This document shows positions 1 through 8,706 of a DNA stretch of 64,000 nt, in pieces. The stretch is from Candidatus Roseilinea sp. (GTDB taxonomy: Bacteria > Chloroflexota > Anaerolineae > J036 > Brachytrichaceae), in contig JANWYN010000040.1 of NCBI GenBank assembly GCA_025055235.1, forward strand, positions 29,011 to 93,010. The letters are read 5' to 3'. The position numbers and the translations under genes are program-made. The notes beneath the pieces are model-generated. The model worked only from the letters and a program-made list of their open reading frames with translations. It was not told the origin of the DNA and searched no databases. Numbering within the stretch: position 1 is the stretch's first letter; each line of letters starts with the position of its first letter.

Positions 1-1597
1 GATAGCCACTCACCTTGAGCACGTCGTCCACGCGACCGATGATCCAGAAGTAGCCGTCTTGATCCACGCGCGCCGAGTCGCCGGTGAAGTAGCGACCGGG
101 ATAGCGCGACCAGTAGGTCTGCACGTAGCGATCCGGATCGCCATAGATGGTGCGCGCCATGCCGGGCCAAGGGGTCAGGATGGTGAGATAGCCTTCCTCA
201 TCGGGCTTGACCGGGTTGCCGCTGTCGTCCACCACCTCGGCCTTGATGCTGAAGAAGGGCTTGGTGGCGCTGCCGGGCTTGAGCGGCGTGACCGGCAGCG
301 GTGTGATCATGAAGCCGCCGGTCTCCGTCTGCCACCAGGTGTCCATGATCGGGCAACGCGAGCCGCCCACGTAGGTGTAATACCAGCGCCAGGCTTCGGG
401 GTTGATCGGCTCGCCCACCGAGCCGAGCAAGCGCAATGATGATAGATCGTGCTTCTTGGGCCACTCCTCGCCGAAGCGCATCAGGCCACGGATGCCGGTC
501 GGCGCGCAATAGAGGATCGTCACGCCGTACTGTTCGACGATGCTCCACCAGCGATCCGGCGCGGGATAGGCCGGCCCGCCTTCGTACATGATGCTGGTCG
601 CGCCATTCATCAGCGGCGAGTACACGATGTAGGAATGGCCGGTGATCCAGCCGGGGTCGGCGGCGCACCAGTAGCGGTCTTCGTCCTGGATGTCGAAGAC
701 GTAGCGCATGGTGGTGTAGGTGTAGACGGCATAGCCGCCGTGCGTATGCAGCAGCGCCTTGGGCTTGCCGGTCGAGCCGGAGGTGTAGAGGATGAACAGC
801 GGATCCTCGGCGTCCATCACCTCGGTCTCGCAGACTGGGCTGGCGTCCTTCATCAGGTCGTGCCACCAGTGGTCGCGGCCCTCCACCCAGCCGACCTCAC
901 GGCCGGTGCGCTTGTAGACCACGACCTTCTCAATGATCGGCGCTTCCTTGATCGCGTCATCGGCGATCTGCTTCAGCTCGACAACTTTGCCGTTGACGTA
1001 GGCGCCGTCGCAGGTGACCAGCACTTTGCTCTGCGAGTCGAGGATGCGGCCGGCCAGCGCCTGCACCGAGAAGCCGCCGTAGACGACGGAATGCACCGCG
1101 CCGATCTTGGCACAGGCCAGCATGGCCACCGGCAGCTCGATCACGCGGCCCATATAGATCGTCACGCGGTCGCCCTTCTTCACGCCGAGCGACTTGAGCA
1201 CGTTGGCGAACTTGCACACCTCGCGGTTGAGTTCGGCATACGAAATCTGCCGCTCGGAGAAGTCCTCGCCCTGCCAGATATAAGCGACCTTGTTCTTGCG
1301 CCAGGTCTTCATGTGCCGGTCGAGCGCGTTGTGGACGATGTTGAACTTGCCGCCGACGAACCACTTGAAGAAGGGCTTGTTCGAATCGTCGAGCACCTTC
1401 TCCCACTTGCCGTACCACTCGAGTTCCTCGGCGCGCTCGGCCCAGAATTGCTCGGGGTGCTCCGAGGCGAACTTGCTCATGGCGTCCCAATCTTTGATGC
1501 GCGCGCGCGCGACGACCTCAGGCGACGGGTAATAGATCGTTTTGTGATCAATCGAGATTTCCGCTGCTTGCGCCTGCACTTGAGATTGATCGGACAT
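1..1597 (-). CDS. acsA: Acetyl-CoA synthetase (AMP-forming), 3' end outside the window
   Basis: The enzyme activates acetate to acetyl-AMP and then acetyl-CoA in the cytoplasm. I translated this strand directly: 532 codons are present and the gene runs off the left edge. The start ATG (complement of 1595-1597) follows a GGAGG ribosome site. The adenylate-forming signature YTSGSTGKPK is present, followed by the acetyl-pocket region around DTWWQTETGG and the TGD motif before the hinge. The visible part ends at DDVLKVSGY, just before the mobile C-terminal domain. Length to this point fits the ~650-residue family. It is divergent from the toxin-antitoxin pair across a ~196-base gap. Family assignment is very secure; whether it prefers acetate over propionate cannot be proved from sequence alone. 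Confidence 0.96.
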   Translation of the reverse strand, partial: MSDQSQVQAQAAEISIDHKTIYYPSPEVVARARIKDWDAMSKFASEHPEQFWAERAEELEWYGKWEKVLDDSNKPFFKWFVGGKFNIVHNALDRHMKTWRKNKVAYIWQGEDFSERQISYAELNREVCKFANVLKSLGVKKGDRVTIYMGRVIELPVAMLACAKIGAVHSVVYGGFSVQALAGRILDSQSKVLVTCDGAYVNGKVVELKQIADDAIKEAPIIEKVVVYKRTGREVGWVEGRDHWWHDLMKDASPVCETEVMDAEDPLFILYTSGSTGKPKALLHTHGGYAVYTYTTMRYVFDIQDEDRYWCAADPGWITGHSYIVYSPLMNGATSIMYEGGPAYPAPDRWWSIVEQYGVTILYCAPTGIRGLMRFGEEWPKKHDLSSLRLLGSVGEPINPEAWRWYYTYVGGSRCPIMDTWWQTETGGFMITPLPVTPLKPGSATKPFFSIKAEVVDDSGNPVKPDEEGYLTILTPWPGMARTIYGDPDRYVQTYWSRYPGRYFTGDSARVDQDGYFWIIGRVDDVLKVSGY

Positions 1598-1718
1598 GGT
1601 GGCCTCCAGCTTGAGAATTGGCATGATTTTAATTTCGCGATGTGATGATGGTCAAGCCAAGCACTCAGGCTCACGCTATGAACTGTGATACGAGCCAGAT
1701 CAAAAGTTAGTGCACCGC

Positions 1719-1748
1719 TTGACATCCCTTCCTACGCTGATGTAAAGT
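1719..1748 (+). promoter_or_regulatory. Sigma-70-type promoter of the vapBC-like pair
   Basis: A perfect -35 TTGACA (1719-1724) is followed after 18 bases by TAAAGT (1743-1748), which fits the TANNNT form of a -10. Between it and the GTG start lie several AGTAA units (about 1744-1769), a plausible operator for the AbrB-type antitoxin. The ribosome site AGGAG is at 1783-1787. Confidence 0.6.
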
Positions 1749-1793
1749 AAATCACAAGTAAAAAGTAAGTCATCAGTTCAACAGGAGAACTCT

Positions 1794-2027
1794 GTGCTAG
1801 AAACTTACGCAACGGTCAAAGGGCAGATCGTCATCCCGTCGTCCGTGCGGCGGAAGTTAGGCATCACCGAAGGCACGCGCATCCAGATCGAGGTGGATGA
1901 GAAAGAGCATCGGATCATTCTGACGCCGGTGACGCGCGCGCGGATGCAGAAGCTCTTCGGCCTATACAAAGACACCGACTTGCTCGGCGCCCTGGCCGAA
2001 GACAAGGCGCGTGAGAAGGAGCGATAA
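1794..2027 (+). CDS. AbrB/MazE-type antitoxin (VapB-like)
   Basis: This 77-residue protein is the expected DNA-binding antitoxin of the pair. The first ~45 residues form a swapped-hairpin AbrB domain: KGQIVIPSSVRRKLGI is the classic motif, followed by a basic and charged beta strand. The C-terminal ~30 residues are charged and probably wrap around the toxin. The GTG start at 1794 has an AGGAG site 6 bases upstream and is the only start giving a complete domain. The gene ends 2 bases before the PIN-domain gene, so the two are co-transcribed and probably autoregulated from the promoter at 1719-1748. Confidence 0.9.
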   Translation: MLETYATVKGQIVIPSSVRRKLGITEGTRIQIEVDEKEHRIILTPVTRARMQKLFGLYKDTDLLGALAEDKAREKER

Positions 2028-2029
2028 AC

Positions 2030-2440
2030 ATGGCCGGGCGGACAACCAAGCGCGTGCTCGACGCGTGGTCGGTGCTCGCTATCCTCCAAGGTGAGCCGGT
2101 CGGTCAAAAAGCGCTCAATCTCATCGCCGACTGCTTGGAAGGCGGCGGTGACGTGTTGATGACGACCGTCAACGCAGGAGAAGTCTGGTACAACGTGGCG
2201 CGCCGGCGCTCCGAAGCCGACGCCGACCGGGTGATCGAAGAACTACGCGCCTGGGGCATCGAATTCGTTGCCGCCGACTGGGAACTCGCCCGGCAGGCAG
2301 CCCAGCTCAAAGCGAAAGGCAAGTTGTCGTTCGCAGATGCGTTTGCGGCCGCGCTGGCAAAACAGTCGAAGTGTGAACTGGTCACCGGCGACAGAGAGTT
2401 CAGAGGCGTCGAGTCGGAAGTGAAGATTCGATGGTTGTAG
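2030..2440 (+). CDS. PIN-domain toxin ribonuclease (VapC-like)
   Basis: This 136-residue protein is a PIN nuclease, expected to cut RNA in a Mg-dependent way and be held inactive by the upstream antitoxin. Acidic residues typical of the active site are visible: the Asp in VLDAWSVLAIL near the N-terminus, the Glu in AGEVWYN, the Asp in LSFADAFAAALA, and the Asp of the TGDREF motif near the C-terminus. Length is normal for VapC. The start ATG lies 2 bases after the antitoxin stop. Which RNA it cuts cannot be told. The assignment to the PIN family is secure. Confidence 0.9.
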   Translation: MAGRTTKRVLDAWSVLAILQGEPVGQKALNLIADCLEGGGDVLMTTVNAGEVWYNVARRRSEADADRVIEELRAWGIEFVAADWELARQAAQLKAKGKLSFADAFAAALAKQSKCELVTGDREFRGVESEVKIRWL

Positions 2441-2469
2441 GAATGTATTGCATTGCTCCAATCATGCAT

Positions 2470-2487
2470 GCTCTAAGAGAGCGTTTT
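2470..2487 (+). terminator. Short hairpin with T run after the toxin gene
   Basis: GCTCT (2470-2474) pairs with AGAGC (2478-2482) and is followed by TTTT at 2484-2487. The stem is only 5 bp, so this is a weak candidate for an intrinsic terminator of the toxin-antitoxin operon. Confidence 0.4.
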
Positions 2488-2502
2488 AAACTCCGCTGCA
2501 AT

Positions 2503-2725
2503 CAGCAGCGCGGCCATGAATGGTCCGCGCTGAAGGAGGCGGGCAGTGCGCAAATCCGTGCGGTAGCCGCAGGCTTCACGCCTGCGGCCGGTAGGATGAC
2601 CATCGCGCGGGCTGAGGCGCAGGCTGAGCTTGCCGAAGCCCGCGGAAGCCCGCCTGCCCTTTAGCCCGGTGGTTTAGCGCCGGGCTTCCTGTGCAACGAT
2701 CAGCGCGCAAGTGGGAATCCAGCCA
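2503..2725 (+). repeat. Dispersed repeat family A, copy 1
   Basis: This fills most of the 375-base gap between the toxin gene and the amidohydrolase gene. It is an imperfect inverted copy of 5349-5601. Shared landmarks, in order, are GCGCGGCCATGAATGGTCC, the hairpin GCCGCAGGC/GCCTGCGGC, the GGGCTGAGGCGC...GCTGAGCTTG segment, and a closing TGTGCAACG.TCAGCGCGCAAG block. No transposase is visible; it resembles a small non-autonomous or REP-type element. Confidence 0.8.
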
Positions 2726-2815
2726 TGCACGGTATCTGGATGCCCGCCTCCGCGAGCATGACGAGCTCTTGGTCTAGGCCTTGGCGATTCTTAAGACCTC
2801 TCTAAACTCACCACC

Positions 2816-4060
2816 ATGACACTCAGCACACTGCAACCTCCCTACGACCTCCTGCTCAAAGGTGGGCACGTCATTGACCCGAAGAACGGGCTGGACGGCA
2901 AGCGCGACGTAGCGATCGCGAACGGCCGGATCGCCGCCGTTGAGCCAGACATCGCCCCGGCGCTGGCCGCGAAGGTGATTGACGTCTCCGGCCACTACGT
3001 CACGCCCGGCATCCTCGACATCCACATGCACGCCTACCACACGCGTGCGCCGGAGGGCGAGCCAGAAGGCTTGAGCGTGGTGGCCGACGCGCACACCTTT
3101 CGCAGCGGCGTGACGACCGTGGTGGACACCGGCACTGCCGGCGCGAACCACATCCGGCACTTCAAGGAAACAGTGATTGACCGCGCCAAGACGCGCATCT
3201 TCGCCTACGTCAACATCAGCGACAACGGCATGCTTGGCGACTGGGAGCAAGACCCGCGCACGTTCGACGCCGAACGTGCCGCCGAGGCCGTGCTCACCTA
3301 CCCCGATATTTGCATCGGCATCAAGACTGCGCACTACTGGACGCGCCTGCCGTGGGACGAGCTGCATACACCTTGGGCGGCCGTGGATCAGGCCATCAGG
3401 GCCGCCGAGCTATGCGGCCGGCACGTGATGTACGACTTCTGGCCACGCCCGCCGGAACGCAGCTACGAGGAGCTGATCCTGAAGAGGGCGCGGCCGGGCG
3501 ACATCCACACCCACGTTTATGCCCAGCAGTTCCCGATCATCAACGAAGCCGGCAAGGTCAACGACTTCATGTTCGAGGCGCGGGCGCGCGGGGTGATCTT
3601 CGACGTCGGCCACGGGGCAGCCAGCTTCTGGTTTCGCAATGCCGTGCGCGCCATCCAAAACGGCTTCCCGCCGGATTCGATCAGCACCGACCTACACACC
3701 GGCAACGTGCATGGCGTGGTGGTGGACATGCAGACCACGATGAACAAAATCTTGAACGCCGGCATGTCGCTCTACGATGTGATCAAGCTGAGCACGATCA
3801 ACCCGGCCAACCAGATCGGCCATCCAGAGCTCGGTCACCTGAGCGCCGGCGCGTGCGCCGACGTGGCCGTCTTCGAGCTACATACTGGCCGGTTCAGCTT
3901 CGTGGATTGCGGGCGCGCCAAGCTCACCGGCGACAAGAAGCTGGAGTGCGTCCTGACGATCCGCGCCGGCGAGATCGTCTTCGACATCGGCGGGCTGAGC
4001 GCGCCGGAATGGACCGAAGCACCGCCGGAGTATTGGGTCATCCCCACCCTACAGCAGTAA
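2816..4060 (+). CDS. Amidohydrolase-superfamily metal-dependent hydrolase (COG3964-like)
   Basis: This 414-residue protein belongs to the dihydroorotase-like branch of the amidohydrolase superfamily. Visible metal-site features are HMH at residues 70-72, a Lys in GIKTAHYW at residue 170 (the usual carboxylated bridging lysine), histidines around 203-233, GHG near 266 and the Asp of STDLHTGN at 292. The next gene is a SelA-like PLP enzyme. The same two families are found side by side in other bacteria (the COG3964/DgaE-like arrangement), which suggests they act on one amino-sugar or amino-acid derivative. The substrate is not readable from sequence: members have been annotated as dihydroorotases, deacetylases or esterases. 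Confidence 0.88.
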   Translation: MTLSTLQPPYDLLLKGGHVIDPKNGLDGKRDVAIANGRIAAVEPDIAPALAAKVIDVSGHYVTPGILDIHMHAYHTRAPEGEPEGLSVVADAHTFRSGVTTVVDTGTAGANHIRHFKETVIDRAKTRIFAYVNISDNGMLGDWEQDPRTFDAERAAEAVLTYPDICIGIKTAHYWTRLPWDELHTPWAAVDQAIRAAELCGRHVMYDFWPRPPERSYEELILKRARPGDIHTHVYAQQFPIINEAGKVNDFMFEARARGVIFDVGHGAASFWFRNAVRAIQNGFPPDSISTDLHTGNVHGVVVDMQTTMNKILNAGMSLYDVIKLSTINPANQIGHPELGHLSAGACADVAVFELHTGRFSFVDCGRAKLTGDKKLECVLTIRAGEIVFDIGGLSAPEWTEAPPEYWVIPTLQQ

Positions 4061-4094
4061 CCGAGGTTCGAGGCAGAATGAACAGAATGGACAA

Positions 4095-4126
4095 ACTATC
4101 CTGTTCATCCTGTCAATCCTGCCACT
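4095..4126. repeat. Short ATCCTG-type tandem repeat
   Basis: In the 96-base spacer between the two enzyme genes, ATCCTGTTC, ATCCTGTCA and ATCCTGCCA follow one another with a 9-base period. An imperfect inverted form (GAATGAACAGAATGGACA) lies just upstream. This kind of ACAGGAT-type intergenic repeat is common in several phyla; here it could form a weak hairpin in the transcript. Confidence 0.55.
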
Positions 4127-4156
4127 CCTCTCTACTACTTGCCGACATTCCTCACT

Positions 4157-5281
4157 ATGAGCATCTACGATGACTTGGGCATTCGACCTGTGATCAACGC
4201 CAACGCCACACTGACGAAGCTGGGTGGCAGCGTGATGCCGCCGGAGGTGATCGCCGCGATGGAAGATGCAGCGCGCTTTCACGTGGACCTCGAGGAATTG
4301 CACGACCGCGTGGGCGAAAGGCTCGCCGAGCTGACCGGCAACGAAGCGGCGATGGTCGCCACCGGCGCCGCCGCGGGCATCGTGCTCGCCGTCGCGGCAT
4401 GCGTCTCGGGCGGCGACCAAGCACTGGCCCGGCGACTGCCACACACCGAGGCGCTCGACAAGAACGAGGTCATCATGTTCACCTCGCACCGCAACGGCTA
4501 CGACTTCGCCGTGCGCCAGACCGGCGTGAAGGTGATCGAGATCGGCAGCGAGATACACACCGAACCGGCCGAGCTGGAGGCGGCGTTTAGCCCGCGCACG
4601 GCGGCGTTCGTCTGGTTCCAGGGTTACTTCACCGGCAAAGGCGACCTGCCCATTGAGCGCGTCATCGCGGTGTGCCGCGCGCGCGATGTGCCGGTAATCG
4701 TGGACGGCGCGGCGCAGTTGCCGCCGGTGGAGAACCTCTGGCGCTTCACGCAGATGGGCGCGGCATGCGCCATCTTCAGCGGCGGCAAAGACCTGCGCGG
4801 TCCGCAAACCACCGGCCTGGTCGTCGGCCGGCGGTGGCTGATCCAAGCCATGCGCAAGTTGAGCAGCCCCAACCACGGCATCGGCCGGCCGATGAAGGTG
4901 AGCAAAGAAGACATGGCCGGGCTGCTGGCGGCAGTGAAGCGCTACATCGCGATGGACCACGAGGAACGCCGCGAACGCGACGAGCGCGTGGTGGCTGATT
5001 GGTGCGCGACCTTCAACGCGCTGCCCGGCGTGCGTGCCGCGCGCTCCTTCCCCAACGAAGCCGGCCAACCCTTGCCGCGCTGCGAAGTGTTCATTGACCC
5101 GCGCCGGGCCGGGATCACGCGCGACGAGCTGATCGCCCGGCTGTGGGATGGCAACCCACGCATCAGCGTCGGCGAATCCGAAGCTGCCGACGGCATCCTG
5201 CTGAATCCAATGACGCTGACGGATGAAGAGGTTCGCGTCGTCACCGAACGCATCGTACACTTGCTCCATCGTGGGACTTAG
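4157..5281 (+). CDS. SelA/DgaE-like PLP-dependent lyase or transferase
   Basis: This 374-residue protein is a fold-type I PLP enzyme of the selenocysteine synthase-like group (COG1921). The opening YDDLGIRPVINANATLTKLGG is typical of the DgaE branch. The probable Schiff-base lysine is K211 in IFSGGKDLRGPQT, and the Asp in VIVDGAAQLPP would contact the pyridine nitrogen. I chose ATG 4157; a TTG at 4139 would add six residues. Some relatives are D-glucosaminate-6-phosphate ammonia-lyases. Real SelA is unlikely, because no selenocysteine genes or tRNA-Sec are seen here. It probably works together with the amidohydrolase upstream. Confidence 0.85.
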   Translation: MSIYDDLGIRPVINANATLTKLGGSVMPPEVIAAMEDAARFHVDLEELHDRVGERLAELTGNEAAMVATGAAAGIVLAVAACVSGGDQALARRLPHTEALDKNEVIMFTSHRNGYDFAVRQTGVKVIEIGSEIHTEPAELEAAFSPRTAAFVWFQGYFTGKGDLPIERVIAVCRARDVPVIVDGAAQLPPVENLWRFTQMGAACAIFSGGKDLRGPQTTGLVVGRRWLIQAMRKLSSPNHGIGRPMKVSKEDMAGLLAAVKRYIAMDHEERRERDERVVADWCATFNALPGVRAARSFPNEAGQPLPRCEVFIDPRRAGITRDELIARLWDGNPRISVGESEAADGILLNPMTLTDEEVRVVTERIVHLLHRGT

Positions 5282-5348
5282 AGCGGATTCCGAATTCAAG
5301 TGCGGTTGCTCAAGTTGCCTCAGGGCTTCGAATCCTCTAAACCGTCAT

Positions 5349-5601
5349 GCCCGCTTGCGCGCTGACCGTTGCACAGCACTTCTGTGCTCGGAAGGAAGCC
5401 CGGCCCCAAACCACTGGGCTAAGGGGACGGGCGGGCTTCGACAAGCTCAGCCCGCGCCTCAGCCCGCGGGCTGAGCCTGCCGAACCCGCGCGACGGTAAC
5501 TTCTCAGCGTCCAGAGCCGCAGGCGTGAAGCCTGCGGCTGCCGCACGGATTTGCGCACCGCCCGCCTCCTTCAGCGCGGACCATTCATGGCCGCGCTGCT
5601 T
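5349..5601 (-). repeat. Dispersed repeat family A, copy 2 (inverted)
   Basis: This is the inverted partner of 2503-2725 and fills most of the 444-base gap between the PLP enzyme and the DeoR regulator. Read on the minus strand it shows the same blocks in the same order, with about 35 extra bases around a GAGCACAGAAGTGCT hairpin near the end. Together the two copies box the amidohydrolase and PLP-enzyme genes. Confidence 0.8.
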
Positions 5602-5648
5602 GCCGGTCATCAAATCACTCAATTCGCGCTCAAAATATCAATGGCCAA

Positions 5649-5713
5649 TTGACAATCGCTCAAATCTAGCGTAGTCTGGTGCACGTAGTTGATCCAAAGC
5701 CGATCAATCTACG
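5649..5713 (+). promoter_or_regulatory. deoR-family gene promoter and inverted-repeat operator
   Basis: TTGACA (5649-5654) and TAGTCT (5672-5677) are separated by 17 bases. Just downstream, CGTAGTTGATC (5684-5694) and GATCAATCTACG (5702-5713) form an inverted repeat with one extra base. It sits between the start point and the ATG at 5726, a position suited to autorepression by the DeoR-type regulator. Confidence 0.6.
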
Positions 5714-5725
5714 CGAACGCGCATT

Positions 5726-6511
5726 ATGGCGGCTTCTACGCTTGAGCGACATCGCCGCGTAGCCCAGTTCGTCCGGCAGCGGCAGCAGGTGAGCGTTCAC
5801 GAGCTGTGCGACGCATTCTCGGTGAGCCTAGCGACTGCGCGGCGCGACCTGGACGCGCTGGCTAAGCAGGGCAAGATCAAGCGTGTGCACGGCGGCGCGA
5901 TGGCGCTTTCGCAAGACGGACACCCAGGCGACGAGCTTCACTGGCTACCTACCCTGCCCCGCTCCGCCGAGCGAGCCGGCGAGAAAGCGCGCATCGGCGC
6001 GGCAGCGGCGGCATTGGTCAACGAGGGTGAGACGATCTTCCTAAGCAGCGGCAGCACGGTGCTCGAAGTTGCGCTGCATTTGCGTTCGGCCAGGCGGTTG
6101 AACGTCATCACCAACTCCCTGCCGGTGCTCAACGTGCTGGCCGGCGCTCCGGGCATCAACCTGGTTGCGCTGGGCGGCGTGCTCAACCGCAACGAGATGT
6201 CGCTCATCGGCCACATCACCCAGCAGGCGCTGTCCGAAGTGCGCGCCGACAAGGTCTTCATCGGCATCTACGGCGTGGATCTGCAGCACGGCCTGACGAA
6301 CACCGACCTGCAAGAGACGCTGACCGACCGCGCCATCCTGAAGATCGGGCGCGAGGTGATCCTGCTCGCCGACCACACCAAGTGCGGGCGCGCTGCTGCT
6401 GCGTTCGTCGCGCCGCTCTCGGCAATCCACACCCTGATTACCGACGCCGGCGCGCCTGCGCACTTTGTCGAGGGCGTGCGTGCGCTTGGCATCCGCGCCA
6501 TCGTCGTATGA
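5726..6511 (+). CDS. DeoR-family transcriptional regulator
   Basis: This 261-residue protein has an N-terminal winged helix-turn-helix (about residues 5-55; VSLATARRDLDALAKQGKI and the following RVHGGAM are diagnostic). A DeoR C-terminal sensor domain follows, with GSTVLEVALHL as the sugar-phosphate-type loop. Members usually repress a nearby catabolic operon until a phosphorylated sugar binds. It stands directly before the ABC importer on the same strand and just after the amidohydrolase/PLP pair, so both are candidate targets. A promoter and an inverted repeat lie upstream. The effector is unknown. Confidence 0.93.
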   Translation: MAASTLERHRRVAQFVRQRQQVSVHELCDAFSVSLATARRDLDALAKQGKIKRVHGGAMALSQDGHPGDELHWLPTLPRSAERAGEKARIGAAAAALVNEGETIFLSSGSTVLEVALHLRSARRLNVITNSLPVLNVLAGAPGINLVALGGVLNRNEMSLIGHITQQALSEVRADKVFIGIYGVDLQHGLTNTDLQETLTDRAILKIGREVILLADHTKCGRAAAAFVAPLSAIHTLITDAGAPAHFVEGVRALGIRAIVV

Positions 6512-6642
6512 GCGTTTGTCGGAGGAGGATCCGCATGCTAATATCGCGCTGGCATCGCCGACCGATTCATCTGCTGAGCGCATGGCGCGGGCAAGGCAAG
6601 CAGCGCTGCGCCCGCGACAATTGCTGCATGAAAGTGTGACGC

Positions 6643-7734
6643 ATGGCCGTTCAAACCGCTCCGATTCCCGTCAGTTTGTCGGAGGAACAGACGCGCCCCG
6701 GCCTGCTGCAGCGCGTCTTTCGCAGCTACGTCTTCCGCCGCCTGCTCAAGGCTTTCGCTACGATCTTCGCCGTCGTGACGGCGACCTTCTTCCTGATCCG
6801 CCTGATGCCGAGCAACCCCGTCGAAATCTTCATCCAGGAACAGATCATGATGTACGGCATGTCGTATCAGGAGGCACGCGATCAGGCCTCGGCGCTGTTT
6901 GCGATTGACCTTGACGCGCCGCTGAGCCGGCAGTACCTGGAGTATTTGGGCAACTTGCTGCGTGGTGATTTGGGGCAGTCGTATCGCTCGAAGGGCACCT
7001 ACGTCGCGGACATCATTCGCCAATTCCTGCCGTGGACGTTGTTCAGCGTCGGCACATCGCTGCTGATCAGCTTCATCCTCGGCGTGGTGCTGGGCATGCT
7101 GATGGCCTACCGGCGCGAGACGCCGATTGACTACGCGCTCTCTACTTTCGCTTCGCTGGTCAGCTCGGTGCCAAACTACCTGATCGCCATCATCCTGCTG
7201 GTGGTGCTGGGGCCGCAGCTGAAGCTCATCAACATCGCCAGCATGCGCGGCTCGCTCTCGCCGGGCGTGCAACCGGGGTTCACGCTGCACTTCTTCTTGG
7301 ACGTGCTCTATCACGCCGCGCTGCCCATCTTCGTCTATGTGCTCACCACCATCGGCGGCTGGATGCTGGCGATGAAGAGCAGCACGATCGCCACGCTGGA
7401 GGAAGACTACGTGACCGTGGCACGGGCGCGCGGCTTAAAAGACGGGCGCATCATGACCTCGTATGTCGGGCGCAACGCCTCGCTGCCGTTGTTCACCCAG
7501 CTCGCCATCAGCATCGGCTTCGTCTTCGGCGGCTCGGTGCTGATCGAGGCCATCTTCGTCTATCAAGGCATCGGCCAACAACTGATCAAGGCCATCAACC
7601 AGCGCGACTACCCGGTGATGCAGGGCATCTTCCTCATCATCACCATCTCGGTGATCATGGCCAACTTGATCGCCGACCTGCTCTACAGCCGGCTCGACCC
7701 GCGCATCCGCCTGGGTCAAGGAGAGACGAAATGA
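6643..7734 (+). CDS. ABC importer permease, DppB/OppB type
   Basis: This 363-residue inner-membrane protein is the first permease of an oligopeptide-type importer. About six membrane helices are apparent. The cytoplasmic coupling loop is in DYVTVARARGLKDGRIMTSYVGRNA, matching the EAA motif of the family. A long soluble N-terminal stretch precedes the first helix. The stop overlaps the start of the second permease by 4 bases. Clusters of this type import peptides, but in related bacteria also oligosaccharides; the DeoR-type regulator upstream favours a sugar-derived compound. Confidence 0.92.
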   Translation: MAVQTAPIPVSLSEEQTRPGLLQRVFRSYVFRRLLKAFATIFAVVTATFFLIRLMPSNPVEIFIQEQIMMYGMSYQEARDQASALFAIDLDAPLSRQYLEYLGNLLRGDLGQSYRSKGTYVADIIRQFLPWTLFSVGTSLLISFILGVVLGMLMAYRRETPIDYALSTFASLVSSVPNYLIAIILLVVLGPQLKLINIASMRGSLSPGVQPGFTLHFFLDVLYHAALPIFVYVLTTIGGWMLAMKSSTIATLEEDYVTVARARGLKDGRIMTSYVGRNASLPLFTQLAISIGFVFGGSVLIEAIFVYQGIGQQLIKAINQRDYPVMQGIFLIITISVIMANLIADLLYSRLDPRIRLGQGETK

Positions 7735-8609
7735 CGTTCGTGAGAGGCATCGCAAACTGGTTCGGCCAGACGCTGCGCCTGATTGCCCGTAACAAGGCCG
7801 GCTTCCTGGGCTTCATCGGGCTGCTGTTCTTCATCTTCTTGGCCTTCGTCATGCCGCTGTTCGTGCCGCTGGATAAGACCTCGCGCGTGGACAAGATCTA
7901 CAATCCGCCTTCCGCGGAGCACATCCTCGGCACCGACTTTCAAGGCCGCGACATTTTCTCGTTGGTGGTGCACGGCGGGCGCGACGTGATCGTCATCGCC
8001 TTCCTCACCGGCGCAATCAGCACATTCATCGCGGTCGTGCTCGGCTCGATCAGCGCGCTGCTAGGCGGCGCCGTGGATTCGGCGATCATGGCGGCGACCG
8101 ACTTCTGGCTCGCCATCCCCACCTTCCCGCTGCTGGCCGTGCTGGCCACGCAGATCAAGCTGAACGACGTGTGGCTGCTGTCGCTCATCCTCGCGCTGCT
8201 GTCGTGGGCGACGCTCACGCGCGCCATCCGCTCGCAGGTGCTCTCGCTACGCCAGCGCGATTACGTGGAAGCGGCGCGATCGCTCGGCATGAGCCACCGG
8301 CACATCATCTTTAAAGAGATCCTGCCCAACATGATGAGCTATATCGCCATCAGCCTGGTGTTCGCCATGACCGCCGCCGTATACGCACAGGGCGGCCTGG
8401 TGTTCCTCGGCTTACTGTCGTTCTCCGACAACAACAGTTGGGCGGTGACGATCCAACTGGCCTGGACGCGCGGCGCGATCTTCTTCAAGGATAGCTTCCT
8501 AAACATCATGGCGCCGGTGGCGGCCATCGCCTTGTTTCAGCTTTCGCTGGTGCTGTTCACCCGCTCGCTGGAGGAGATCTTCAATCCGCGGTTGAGGGTG
8601 GGAGTGTAG
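7731..8609 (+). CDS. ABC importer permease, DppC/OppC type
   Basis: This 292-residue membrane protein is the partner of the preceding permease; the genes overlap by an ATGA. It starts with the OppC-type N-terminal helix followed by the HILGTDFQGRDIFS motif typical of this subfamily. The coupling loop is RDYVEAARSLGMSHRHIIFKE (EAA motif). About six helices are expected. The gene is followed by a ~95-base spacer filled with heptamer repeats before the ATPase genes. Confidence 0.92.
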   Translation: MTFVRGIANWFGQTLRLIARNKAGFLGFIGLLFFIFLAFVMPLFVPLDKTSRVDKIYNPPSAEHILGTDFQGRDIFSLVVHGGRDVIVIAFLTGAISTFIAVVLGSISALLGGAVDSAIMAATDFWLAIPTFPLLAVLATQIKLNDVWLLSLILALLSWATLTRAIRSQVLSLRQRDYVEAARSLGMSHRHIIFKEILPNMMSYIAISLVFAMTAAVYAQGGLVFLGLLSFSDNNSWAVTIQLAWTRGAIFFKDSFLNIMAPVAAIALFQLSLVLFTRSLEEIFNPRLRVGV

Positions 8610-8700
8610 GTCAGGGGCCGGGAGTCAGGGGTCAGGAGCCAGGGATCAGGGATCAGAGGGGAGAGATTGGAAGTCGGGAGTAGGGAGTCGGGAGTTGAAG
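8608..8700 (+). repeat. Heptamer repeat tract between permease and ATPase genes
   Basis: The tract reads as successive 7-base units such as GTCAGGG, GCCGGGA, GTCAGGG, GTCAGGA, GCCAGGG, ATCAGGG and later GTCGGGA, GTAGGGA, GTCGGGA. It spans nearly the whole gap and runs up to the start region of the next gene. Units of the same family occur inside dnaG (23466-23533) and the clpC-like gene (54113-54174). Confidence 0.85.
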
Positions 8701-8706
8701 GTGACG

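Noticed and set aside
2431..2664. 77-residue open frame in repeat A copy 1, with a similar peptide in copy 2 (5419-5622)
   Set aside because: The similarity follows from the DNA repeat; frames differ in length at both ends, lack ribosome sites, and the DNA pattern is hairpins, not codons.
4157..5281. True selenocysteine synthase (selA)
   Set aside because: The N-terminus and length fit the DgaE-like branch, and no selB, selD or tRNA-Sec is near.
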